A stretch of 64,000 nt of DNA. Source: Cellulomonas sp. P24 (lineage in GTDB: Bacteria; Actinomycetota; Actinomycetes; Actinomycetales; Cellulomonadaceae). Under the pieces are notes generated by a model. The model did no database searches. It had not been told where the DNA came from and saw only the letters and a list, made by a program, of their open reading frames with translations. This document shows positions 56,588 to 64,000 of this stretch, piece by piece (position 1 is the stretch's first letter; each line of letters starts with the position of its first letter). The translations under genes were made by a program, and so were the position numbers. The stretch covers positions 1 through 64,000 of the forward strand of contig NZ_JAJDFX010000002.1 of assembly GCF_024704385.1 (NCBI RefSeq), given 5' to 3'.

Positions 56588-58003
56588 TCAGAGACCGAGG
56601 TAGGCCCGTGGGTTGACGGTGCTCGCGTTGACATAGACCTGGAAGTCCAGGTGGCATCCGGTCGACACTCCACCAGTGTCGCCCGCGTATCCGATCAGCT
56701 CGCCCTGGACCACCTTCTGCCCGGGCACGACTGCGTACCGCGACAGGTGGTTGTACGCCGTAATGACGGAGTTCCCGTCGATGAACCCGTGGTCGAGCGT
56801 GATCCGGTTCCCGTCGCCGCCGAGAACCCGTGTGCTGAGAACGGTCCCGCCGCGGCCCGCGTAGATCGGCGTCTCGCAACGCGCGCGCAGGTCGATGCCT
56901 GCGTGCAGCCGCCAGATGCCGAGGACCGGTTGCAGCCGCATGCCGTACTCGCTGGTCACGGTGATGGGGCTGGTGGCCGTCGGGTTGCCGAACAACGCTC
57001 CGGAGACGGTTCCGGACGGCCGCTGGAGCGGCGGCGGGGCCTTCTTGCCCGCCGCAGCCGCAGCGGCGGCCGCTGCGGCCCGAGCGGCTTCCGCCGCGGC
57101 GCGCTGCTGGGCGATGATGCCCGCGAGCTCCGCGGCGATCGCGTTGCTCTCGGCCTCCGATGCGGCCTGCTCGACCTCGGCCTGCCCCTTCATCCGGACG
57201 AGGGTCTGCTCTTGCGCGCTCTGGTCGGCGATCAGCCTCCCGATCTCGGCTTCGCGAGCAGCTGCCGCCTCGCGCGCGGCTTCAGCCTCGACGACCTTCT
57301 GGTCCGCCTCGGCCTGAAGCACGGTGACCTTGTTCTCCACTGCGGACAACCGCGCCTTGTTGTTGCGGTTGGTCGCCTCCACCTGCCGCAGTGCGTCCAG
57401 GGTCTTCGTCTGCGTTCGGAGTGCAGTCGTCACGAGGCCGTACTGGCCGATGAAGTCCTGAGTGTTCGTCGCCCCCATCACGACGCCGAGGCGGGTCGGC
57501 CCCGTTTGACCCTTGTACGCCCGCCGAGCGACCTGCACAACGGCGGCGCGGATCCTCGTGCGCCGCGTCTCGTCGGCCGTCAGCGTCTCGGTGATGCTCG
57601 CCTGCTGCGACCGGGCGTCCTGGAGCCTGCTCGCGAGCAGAGCCGACTCGCGTTGCGAACGCTCGGACTCCACTCGGGCGGCAGCCAGCTCCGCCTGCGC
57701 GGCAGGCAGGCGAGCCTGAGTGGCCTCGACAGCGAGCACGGCTTGGCCGATCTCGACACTCAGCCCCTCGACCGAGTCCCGTGCTCTCGCTGCCCGCTGA
57801 TCAGCAGCTGCGGCCCGGCGCTCCGCGTCGCGCCGCTGGTCGTCGTAGCTGCCCGCGAACGCCGGGGCAGAAAGGGCCGTCAGCCCAGACAGCAGCGCCA
57901 CGAGGGAGCTCACCGCCACCAGTCGGCGACCTCGCACGCGCGCACCTGCCGTTCTTTGAGGATCGGACACGCTCACCGCGCGCCGTGGCCCGCGCAAATC
58001 CAT
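56588..58003 (-). CDS. coiled-coil M23 peptidase with altered HxH motif
   Basis: A 471-residue secreted protein. After a signal peptide (about residues 27-50, ending APAFA) comes a long coiled coil (50-310, Ala/Glu/Arg-rich). The C-terminal LytM/M23 domain has HAGIDLRARCET (first His and Asp ligands) and NHLSRYAVVPGQ, but the usual HLH motif is CHLDFQVYV, where Asp replaces the second His. It may be inactive and act as an amidase activator, as EnvC does, or use Asp as ligand. It would act in wall remodelling. Confidence 0.8.
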   Translation of the reverse strand: MDLRGPRRAVSVSDPQRTAGARVRGRRLVAVSSLVALLSGLTALSAPAFAGSYDDQRRDAERRAAAADQRAARARDSVEGLSVEIGQAVLAVEATQARLPAAQAELAAARVESERSQRESALLASRLQDARSQQASITETLTADETRRTRIRAAVVQVARRAYKGQTGPTRLGVVMGATNTQDFIGQYGLVTTALRTQTKTLDALRQVEATNRNNKARLSAVENKVTVLQAEADQKVVEAEAAREAAAAREAEIGRLIADQSAQEQTLVRMKGQAEVEQAASEAESNAIAAELAGIIAQQRAAAEAARAAAAAAAAAAGKKAPPPLQRPSGTVSGALFGNPTATSPITVTSEYGMRLQPVLGIWRLHAGIDLRARCETPIYAGRGGTVLSTRVLGGDGNRITLDHGFIDGNSVITAYNHLSRYAVVPGQKVVQGELIGYAGDTGGVSTGCHLDFQVYVNASTVNPRAYLGL

Positions 58004-58109
58004 GTTCGGAGTCGCGGACTAAGGACCCCTTCGGATTCGATGTGACTTCGGTGAAGGTCACGGGGGCGTCCGTCTGCGACCGTCGCGACCGAGACGGCAC
58101 AATGACGGT

Positions 58110-59426
58110 GTGAGCGCGCCAGCCGTTGATGACTCCCGCCCGTTGCCATTCGACCTGACAGCCATCCAGGAACTTCTGGAGCGCTGGCGCGACGACCCGG
58201 GCGGCACGTACCGGACGTGGTTCCTGTGGGACCAGAGGCTCAAGAACTTCCGCTCGTTGCGCCGCGGGATCCAGCAGGTCAGTGCCGAGATCGAAGACGG
58301 TGTTTTCGGCACTGCGTACCACGGGTCGTCTCTCGAGACCGTCGTCCGCGGAGTGGCTGAGCAGCGGCAGATCTTTCGCGGCGCTGACCACGCCTTCCTG
58401 TGGAAGCCGAAGCTGCGGATCCCCGACATCTACGAGGACCGGACCAATCAGCTCGCGTTCGGACGGATGCTCGAGACTTGCCGATGCTGCACGACCGATG
58501 CACAGCTCGTGGCCGCCGTGCGCGCCTTCGCAGGTGTGGGTGTCAAGGGGATGGGGCCCGCGGCGGCGAATCTGTTGTATTTCCTGCACCCGACGCTGCT
58601 GCCACCCGTCAACACTGCGATTGTGAACGGCTACAACGCGCTGACTGGCGCCCGGATCAAGCTGGGCAAGTGGGACGAGTACCTCCGGATGCGCTCTGGA
58701 CTGCTCGCCATCAACGAGCAGTTTCGAAACCTGCTCTCGAATGACCTCGGGGCGATCGCCGGGTTCCTGTTCGACCTGGGAAGCGGCCGCTATGTGGTGC
58801 CGCCAGCGGTTGAGTCGGACACAAGGACGAGCCGCGCTCAATGGCATGCCGAGCTTGACGAAAGACTTCGGCGAGCCGCGGCGACGCCCGGGCCCGCGGG
58901 CGCAGACGAGCAGGACCTGACGCACACTCAGATCCAGGGGTGGCTGCGCGATCTGGGTCTGGCCCTGGGTTTCGACGTGTGGATCGCGAGCAACGACCGC
59001 AATCGCCCATACGCCGGCGGGCGGCTCGCAGACGGGGCCCTCACCGACTTACCTCCGGTGGTGACCGCGAGTCGGGCGGCGGACGCCATCGGGCTGATCG
59101 ACGTGCTGTGGTTGACCCGTGCAGAAAGCTCGGTGGCTGCCGCGTTCGAGGTCGAGCACACGACATCCATCTATTCGGGGATCGTCCGCATGCTTGATCT
59201 CGCCATGTCCACAGAGTCCGGCAGCGTCAGTGCGCTCTACCTGGTCGCGCCGGACTCGCGGCAGGAAGAGGTCCGTGCCCAGCTGCGCAGGCCGGCGTTT
59301 GCCCGGGTCGCCGACCTGAAGGTGAAGTACCTGCCCTACAGCGAGCTCGAACAGCACCGGCTCTCAGCGGCAAGATTCGGCCAGGGCCTGCGCCCCATCG
59401 AGACGATGGCACGCTCGCTGTGGTGA
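58110..59426 (+). CDS. orphan restriction-endonuclease-like protein
   Basis: A 438-residue protein I place only by motif. The first half is helical with a helix-hairpin-like stretch (AGVGVKGMGPAAANLLYFLH). The C-terminal half has a PD-(D/E)xK-type pattern: GLIDVLWLTRAESSVAAAFE followed by VEHTTSIYSGIVRMLDLAMS, that is Asp, then Glu-x-Glu. No methylase is beside it. It stands alone between two leftward genes in the copper region. It could be a type II restriction enzyme, a repair nuclease or a defence effector. Confidence 0.55.
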   Translation: MSAPAVDDSRPLPFDLTAIQELLERWRDDPGGTYRTWFLWDQRLKNFRSLRRGIQQVSAEIEDGVFGTAYHGSSLETVVRGVAEQRQIFRGADHAFLWKPKLRIPDIYEDRTNQLAFGRMLETCRCCTTDAQLVAAVRAFAGVGVKGMGPAAANLLYFLHPTLLPPVNTAIVNGYNALTGARIKLGKWDEYLRMRSGLLAINEQFRNLLSNDLGAIAGFLFDLGSGRYVVPPAVESDTRTSRAQWHAELDERLRRAAATPGPAGADEQDLTHTQIQGWLRDLGLALGFDVWIASNDRNRPYAGGRLADGALTDLPPVVTASRAADAIGLIDVLWLTRAESSVAAAFEVEHTTSIYSGIVRMLDLAMSTESGSVSALYLVAPDSRQEEVRAQLRRPAFARVADLKVKYLPYSELEQHRLSAARFGQGLRPIETMARSLW

Positions 59427-59454
59427 GTGCGGCCCGTCCGCAACTCTCCTGGGC

Positions 59455-61074
59455 TCATGCAACGTAGGACAGGACCGTCATCATGCCGAGCTCGGCGTGG
59501 TAGGTGTTGTGGCAGTGCAGAGCCCACTGACCTGGGTTGTCTGCCTGCAGGTCGACGGCGAGCTTGCCCATCGGCAACACGTTGACGGTGTCCTTGCGGA
59601 TCCCCGGGCGACCGTTCGCGCCAACGAGCGCGAACGTGTGCCCGTGGAGATGCATGGGGTGGAACATCATGGAGGCGTTGGTCATGACCAGCCGGACGCG
59701 CTCGTCGGCCCGGACCTGCAGCGCATCGTGATCGCCGAACGGCGTGCCGTTGATGAACCACTGCCGCCCGCCGTTGACCATCTGCAGGTTGAGCTCGAGC
59801 TCGCGGTCGGGTGCCCGCGACTCGAGCGCCCCTGACGCTCTCGGCGTGAGATCGGCGTAGGCCAGGAGGCGACCGTGGAGCTCCGTCGGGAGGGCGTCCG
59901 CTGGCGGCGCAGGAGCGGAGGCGGTTCGCAGGATGGCCGCAGCCGGTGCGGCAGCTTTGCCCTCGGGGACCGCCACGATGGGGAAGGCTCCGTCGCCGGT
60001 TGTGATCACAATGTCGTAGCGCTCGCCCATGCCGAGGATCAGAGTGTCGACCTCGAGGGGGTCCACGGGGAAGCCATCGGTGTGGGTCACGGTGAGGCGG
60101 TGACCTCCAACGGCGAACCGGTAGGCGGTGTCGCTGCCCGCGTTGATGATCCGCAGCCGGATCCGCCGACCCGGAGTGGTGCTGATGACGAAGGGGTCTT
60201 GCGGGGGCCGGCCGTTGATGAGGTGCACCGGATAGGCGACGTCGCCGGTGTCTGCACCGAGTGGGCGATCTACGGAGGGCATGCTGTCCGACATGGACAT
60301 CGAGCCGGTGTTCGTTCCTCCCATATCCATGCCGTCCATCGCCGTACCCGCCATCGACGAGCCCGACATCGTCATGCCATCTCGCTTCATCCGCGCGAGG
60401 ATCTGGTCCGGCGAGTCGCCCCAGCCGTCGGTCCAGTCGTCCAGCACCAGGACGACTTCCTCGTCGTACTGTCCGGGCTCGTCGGGATCCTCGACGATGA
60501 GGGGAGCCTGGAGCCCTGTGTCGAGCTGGACGCCCACGTGGGGGTGGAACCAGTAGGTCCCTGGGTGCGGAGCGACGAACCTGTAGTCGAAGGTGCTGCC
60601 GGCTGCCACAGCGTCCTGGGTGATCCCCGGGACACCGTCCATGTCGTTGCGCAGGGCAATCCCGTGCCAGTGGACGCTGGTGGGGGCTGGCAGAGCATTG
60701 CTCAGGCGGATCCTGAGCTCGTCCCCGGCTTTCACTCGCAGCTCGGGGCCTGGCACTGTGCCGTCGAACGCCCACGTCTGCACGGTCCTGCCGGCGAGGT
60801 CGATCGTAGTCGGAGCAGCCCGGAGCTCACGCCGAACGATGTTCCCCGTGGAGTGCCGCGCTGCCTCGGTCGCCGCGACGATCGCGTTGGTGGGGCCGAC
60901 GGGTTGCGGCCCGCCGAGGAGTCGCACACCAGCAAAGGCGCCGGCTCCCACGACGACGACGCCAGCCGCTCCGAGCTGCAGGAATCGGCGGCGATCGAGC
61001 CCCTTGGTGGGCTGGAGCGGGGACGGGCGGGGTGTCGAGGCCAAGTCGGACTCCAGAGAACGGAAGGAACGCAT
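59455..61074 (-). CDS. Tat-exported multicopper oxidase
   Basis: A 539-residue oxidase with a twin-arginine signal (DRRRFLQLGAAGVVVVG). All four copper motifs are visible: SVHWHGIALRN, TYWFHPHVGVQLDTG, FHPMHLHGHTFALVG and ALHCHNTYHAELGMMTVLS. A Met/Asp/Gly-rich insertion around residues 245-275 (MKRDGMTMSGSSMAGTAMDG) is typical of CueO-like copper oxidases. It would oxidise Cu(I) or phenols outside the membrane. It converges on the orphan nuclease gene with a 28-base gap. Confidence 0.9.
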   Translation of the reverse strand: MRSFRSLESDLASTPRPSPLQPTKGLDRRRFLQLGAAGVVVVGAGAFAGVRLLGGPQPVGPTNAIVAATEAARHSTGNIVRRELRAAPTTIDLAGRTVQTWAFDGTVPGPELRVKAGDELRIRLSNALPAPTSVHWHGIALRNDMDGVPGITQDAVAAGSTFDYRFVAPHPGTYWFHPHVGVQLDTGLQAPLIVEDPDEPGQYDEEVVLVLDDWTDGWGDSPDQILARMKRDGMTMSGSSMAGTAMDGMDMGGTNTGSMSMSDSMPSVDRPLGADTGDVAYPVHLINGRPPQDPFVISTTPGRRIRLRIINAGSDTAYRFAVGGHRLTVTHTDGFPVDPLEVDTLILGMGERYDIVITTGDGAFPIVAVPEGKAAAPAAAILRTASAPAPPADALPTELHGRLLAYADLTPRASGALESRAPDRELELNLQMVNGGRQWFINGTPFGDHDALQVRADERVRLVMTNASMMFHPMHLHGHTFALVGANGRPGIRKDTVNVLPMGKLAVDLQADNPGQWALHCHNTYHAELGMMTVLSYVA

Positions 61075-61278
61075 CGGAATGTCGCGCGCACCCGTGTGCT
61101 GGCGCTGTGCGGCTCCGTGAAACCTACGCAGCCGGGACTAAGGTCCTACGAAGCATCTATGAAGATTCGCTGAAGCCTGCGCTCATGAGTCGCTGATGTC
61201 CCCGACGGCCCGGTACCGGCGCTGTCTCCAGCGGAGCCATGCGGTGTTCGAGGTCTGGGTCCCTGCTAGCGGCACCTC

Positions 61279-62133
61279 TCAGAGAGTCGCCGCGAACTCA
61301 CCTCGACAACCCTGCGAGCAGAACCAGTAGGTCACGCCATGGGATTCCAGGTGCGGTCCGGTGCGTTCGACGCTCATCCCGCAGACCGGGTCAACGGCCA
61401 GTGCGGCGATCTCACGCAGAGTGCCGTCCTCTAGCCAGAGCACCCGGTCGGCGACCTCCCGCAGCCTGGTGTCGTGGCTGACGATCACGACAGCACGGCC
61501 GTCCTCGTCGGCCAGGGCTCGCAGTAGCCGTGCCAGGTCGCGGCCGTGGGCAGCGTCCAGGTTGGCGGTCGGCTCGTCGGCGAGCAGGACGCGGGGGTCG
61601 TTCGCTAGCGCCCGGGCGACGGCAACCCTCTGCTGCTCGCCGCCGGACAGCTGGGCCGGCCGGAATCCCGCTCTACTTTCCAGGCCCACGCGGGTCAGCA
61701 GGCTCGAGGCCCGATCGGAGGCGGCACGTCCGACGACGCCGGCGAAGTTGCACGCAACAGCGATGTTCTCCGCGGCGCTGAGGGCGCCGATGAGAGCGTA
61801 GTCCTGGAAGACGAACCCGAAGGTGCGGGCGCGCAGCCCAGGGAGGTGTCGTTCGTCCGCGCTGGTGATGTCGATGCTGGTGCCGTCCCGAGCGGTCACG
61901 GCGATGGTCCCGGAGGTGGGGTGCAGGAGTGCGCCGAGCATGAGCAGCAGCGTCGTCTTGCCTGACCCGCTCGGGCCCATGATGAGCAGCACCTCCCCCG
62001 CACTCACCTCCAGGTCAACGGCACGCACGGCGTGCACGACGGTGGGGCCAGTCTGGTAGTCACGCGTCAGAGCACGCACCGACATCAGAGGCACCGCTCC
62101 GGTGCCGGGTCCTGTCGTGGGCACAGTGGTCAT
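61279..62133 (-). CDS. ABC exporter ATPase with C-terminal YHS metal domain
   Basis: A 284-residue MacB/LolD-class ATPase. Walker A is LIMGPSGSGKTTLLLMLGAL, the signature LSGGEQQRVAVARALAN and Walker B RVLLADEPTANLDAAHG. After it is a fused YHS-type segment AVDPVCGMSVERTGPHLESH, ending YWFCSQGCRGEFAATL, which binds metal through Cys in other proteins. ATG 62133 is chosen because its ATGA overlaps the stop of the permease gene. It pairs with the two permeases upstream. A metal-sensing ATPase is inferred. Confidence 0.85.
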   Translation of the reverse strand: MTTVPTTGPGTGAVPLMSVRALTRDYQTGPTVVHAVRAVDLEVSAGEVLLIMGPSGSGKTTLLLMLGALLHPTSGTIAVTARDGTSIDITSADERHLPGLRARTFGFVFQDYALIGALSAAENIAVACNFAGVVGRAASDRASSLLTRVGLESRAGFRPAQLSGGEQQRVAVARALANDPRVLLADEPTANLDAAHGRDLARLLRALADEDGRAVVIVSHDTRLREVADRVLWLEDGTLREIAALAVDPVCGMSVERTGPHLESHGVTYWFCSQGCRGEFAATL

Positions 62134-63269
62134 TGTCGCTCCCGGAAGGCGGTGGCGGCGTCGACGCGAGTCAGGCGCAGCAGCGGTAGCAGGGCGGCGA
62201 TCAGACCCGCCGCGAGGGCACCGAGGCCCGTGGTCAGGACGCTCTCCGGCGTGACGGACAGCAGGACGGTGGGCGCGAGGACCGGGACCAGCCGCGCCAG
62301 CACCAGTGCGAGCCCGGTCGCCAGGACCAACGCGAGTCCGACGGTCCACAGCACCTGGCTGGCCACGGTGCCGACGAGCTCCCAGGTCCGTGCCCCGACG
62401 GCCTTGAGGACTGCGTAGTCGCGCAGCCTGGCCAGTGTGGAGGTCAGAAGCCCGAGGGCGACGACGGCCAGTGCGATGAGCAGGCCGATCAGGTTCATCA
62501 GGACGAGCACGTCGGCGCTCATGCTGCTGACGATGCTGGACTCGGCCGCCACGAACTGGGCGCGGGTCTGCACCGTAGTGCCGGGCAGAGCCGCGGCGAC
62601 TTGCGCGGCGAGCTGCGTGGCCGAGGTCCCGTCGACGGCGCCGACCAGCACGTACGACACGGTCGCGCCGCGCATCTCGGCGAACTGGTCCAGTGAGACG
62701 AACACTGTCGTGTTGGTGATGCTCGTCCCGCTGCTGGTGAGGCCGGCGACCTTCAGAGGCGTTCCGAGCACGGTGGCGTCGGACCCGATCGGCAGGCCGA
62801 GGTCGTCGGCGACCAGCTCGTCGAGCACGGCTTCGCCGCGACCGGGCGGTACCCCCGCCTCCAAGGTCAGGGGTCCACCGCGGCCCGAAGACGTGTCGTA
62901 CCCGACCAGATAGGTCAGCTGGCGTCCCGACGGGCTACCCAGGGCTCCGGAGGTGAACGCGATCGGGGCCGCCCACGCCGCGCCGCGCACGGCCGCCGCA
63001 AGGCGCGCGGTGTCGGCGGGCAACGTAGATGCGCTCATGTGCATGGTGCGCACGCCGCCCTGCGAGACGAAGACATCGGCCGGCGAGGTGCGCAAGTAGT
63101 ACGTGACCCGCTCGAGAGCGCCGGCGAGCACGGCGTCGAGGACGAGGACGAGCAGCAGGGCTGCAGCGACGCCGGCGACAGTCAGCGCGCCTTGGCGCAC
63201 GTCTCCGAACAGCACCCGCCGCCCCAGCGGCACACGACCCGGCCTCATCGACATCGGAGGGTGGATCAT
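62130..63269 (-). CDS. FtsX/MacB-like ABC permease
   Basis: A 379-residue permease with four membrane segments: one at the N-terminus (TVAGVAAALLLVLVLDAVLA), a large extracytoplasmic domain (about 50-240) and three C-terminal spans (VLMNLIGLLIALAVVALGLL, LVLATGLALVLARLVPVLAP, ALAAGLIAALLPLLRLTRV). It overlaps the ATPase gene (ATGA) and the preceding permease gene (4 bases). It is a MacB-type half with the ATPase encoded separately. Confidence 0.85.
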   Translation of the reverse strand: MIHPPMSMRPGRVPLGRRVLFGDVRQGALTVAGVAAALLLVLVLDAVLAGALERVTYYLRTSPADVFVSQGGVRTMHMSASTLPADTARLAAAVRGAAWAAPIAFTSGALGSPSGRQLTYLVGYDTSSGRGGPLTLEAGVPPGRGEAVLDELVADDLGLPIGSDATVLGTPLKVAGLTSSGTSITNTTVFVSLDQFAEMRGATVSYVLVGAVDGTSATQLAAQVAAALPGTTVQTRAQFVAAESSIVSSMSADVLVLMNLIGLLIALAVVALGLLTSTLARLRDYAVLKAVGARTWELVGTVASQVLWTVGLALVLATGLALVLARLVPVLAPTVLLSVTPESVLTTGLGALAAGLIAALLPLLRLTRVDAATAFRERQ

Positions 63270-64000
63270 GTCTGACTCCGGAACGCAGCCGCAGCATCAA
63301 GCCGTGTGACCTGACGTGCCGGAACCCAGGCGGCAAGCGCGGCCATACCGACCGCGACCAGGGCGGCGCGGGTCAGGGACCCACCCGTGACCGAGACGGG
63401 GAACTCCGGCCGCCAGGCGCCGATGACGAGCCGGGCGACGAGGAGCAGCACCACTGCCGCGCCAGCCCCCAGGGCGGTCAGGGACATGGTCTGCATCAGG
63501 GCCAGCCGGCGCAACCGCCCCGGTGTGGCGCCCAGCGCCTTGAGCACGCCGAAGTCGCGACGATGCTCGGCCACCAGCGTGTAGGCCACCAGCGCGACGA
63601 TCAGGACCCCGGCGGCGAACGCGACACCGACCATCAGCCGCACCGGTCCGCCGTAGATCCGGGTCGCAATCGCCAACGAGGCTTCGCGCAGGTCGGTGAT
63701 CGTGCGCACGCTGTACCCCGCCGTCCGCAACCGATCCGCCACAGCGCCCGGATCCGGAGTAGCGACCAGGACCGCGCCCGTCGTGCCGGGTGCGCGCAGC
63801 AGCCCCGCAAGCGTGGCGTCGGTGGTGAACACCAGCGGCGTCATGAACATCGCGGTTCCCCCGGTCAGTCCGACGATCGGCAGGTCATCACCGAGGACGG
63901 GGAGCTCGCTGCCGACAACGAGGCCGTGCTTGTCCGCAAAGAGGCTGTCCACCACGACCTCCCCGTCACCTGGGAGCCGCCCGGCGGTCAGGTCCCAGGG
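63266..64000 (-). CDS. FtsX/MacB-like ABC permease, 5' end beyond window
   Basis: The C-terminal 240 or so residues of a second permease of the same type. Three spans are visible (VGVAFAAGVLIVALVAYTLV, SLTALGAGAAVVLLLVARLV, AALVAVGMAALAAWVPARQV). The open frame continues to the window edge without a stop (DGEVVVDSLFADKHG), so the true start lies to the right. It overlaps the next permease gene. Together with that permease and the YHS-tailed ATPase it would form one exporter. Confidence 0.85.
   Translation of the reverse strand, partial: PWDLTAGRLPGDGEVVVDSLFADKHGLVVGSELPVLGDDLPIVGLTGGTAMFMTPLVFTTDATLAGLLRAPGTTGAVLVATPDPGAVADRLRTAGYSVRTITDLREASLAIATRIYGGPVRLMVGVAFAAGVLIVALVAYTLVAEHRRDFGVLKALGATPGRLRRLALMQTMSLTALGAGAAVVLLLVARLVIGAWRPEFPVSVTGGSLTRAALVAVGMAALAAWVPARQVTRLDAAAAFRSQT

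Noticed and set aside
56375-58045. 556-codon plus-strand reading opposite the M23 peptidase
   Set aside because: It is an antisense shadow; the M23 frame has signal peptide, coiled coil and LytM motifs.
1-64000. CRISPR arrays, rRNA, intact tRNA and insertion sequences
   Set aside because: No regularly spaced repeats, rRNA motifs, full cloverleaf or transposase were found on either strand.

Overview
The window is very GC-rich, with strong G/C bias at third codon positions, GTG starts, ATGA/GTGA stop-start overlaps and actinobacterial families (SCO6880-type T4SS protein, SigE-family sigma factor, DUF3105, DUF305, SHOCT, LysM plus SARP/BTAD-like regulator). It most probably comes from an actinobacterium, and a Micrococcales (Cellulomonas-like) host is my best guess.

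Layout. (1) 0-3.4 kb: a SigE-family sigma factor with a frame-broken membrane partner, and a secreted GH15-like glycosidase; probably host chromosome. (2) 3.5-45.2 kb: a conjugative element. It starts with a small divergent protein and a hairpin (oriT candidate) in front of a very large MobF relaxase-helicase-primase. Next come two predicted nuclease genes (coiled-coil protein and DUF4041/GIY-YIG), a split coupling protein, an inserted AAA ATPase/subtilase pair, and a type IV secretion block (NlpC/P60-SLT hydrolase, VirB4-like ATPase, SCO6880-like protein, VirB6-like channel protein, small membrane proteins, deviant P-loop protein). A sigma-like regulator and a large HEPN-like protein follow. 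Then comes a complete-looking Tad/Flp pilus operon (LysM-TM-wHTH/BTAD protein, three TadE/G-like proteins, Flp pilin, TadC, TadB, CpaF/TadA, CpaE-like, SAF/CpaB-like, secreted proteins). A tandem-HTH regulator and a tyrosine integrase close the element beside a tRNA-3'-end-like sequence and three CGTGGAATA repeats. The left end of the element is not visible. (3) 45.8-64 kb: a metal-handling region. It has a CzrA/SmtB-type repressor with a CDF exporter, a CmtR-like repressor with a CtpG-like P-type ATPase, a YnfA protein, a two-component system, a cupredoxin, a SHOCT protein, a DMT transporter with a His-rich tail, DUF3105 and DUF305 proteins, an M23 peptidase, an orphan restriction-endonuclease-like gene, a multicopper oxidase plus the remnant of a second one, and a MacB-like ABC exporter whose ATPase carries a YHS metal-binding tail.

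How it fits together: the relaxase nicks and unwinds DNA, the coupling protein and VirB4/SCO6880/VirB6-like proteins would export it, the SLT-NlpC enzyme would open the wall, and the Tad pilus may provide adhesion or mating contact under control of a wall-spanning LysM regulator.

Caution for every reader: at least nine genes (relaxase, DUF4041 gene, AAA ATPase, HEPN-like gene, LysM regulator, histidine kinase, sigma partner and others) are interrupted only by single-base indels, mostly in G or C runs, and have no in-frame nonsense codons. That pattern fits residual sequencing error better than real decay. I annotate these as single genes and give the break points.
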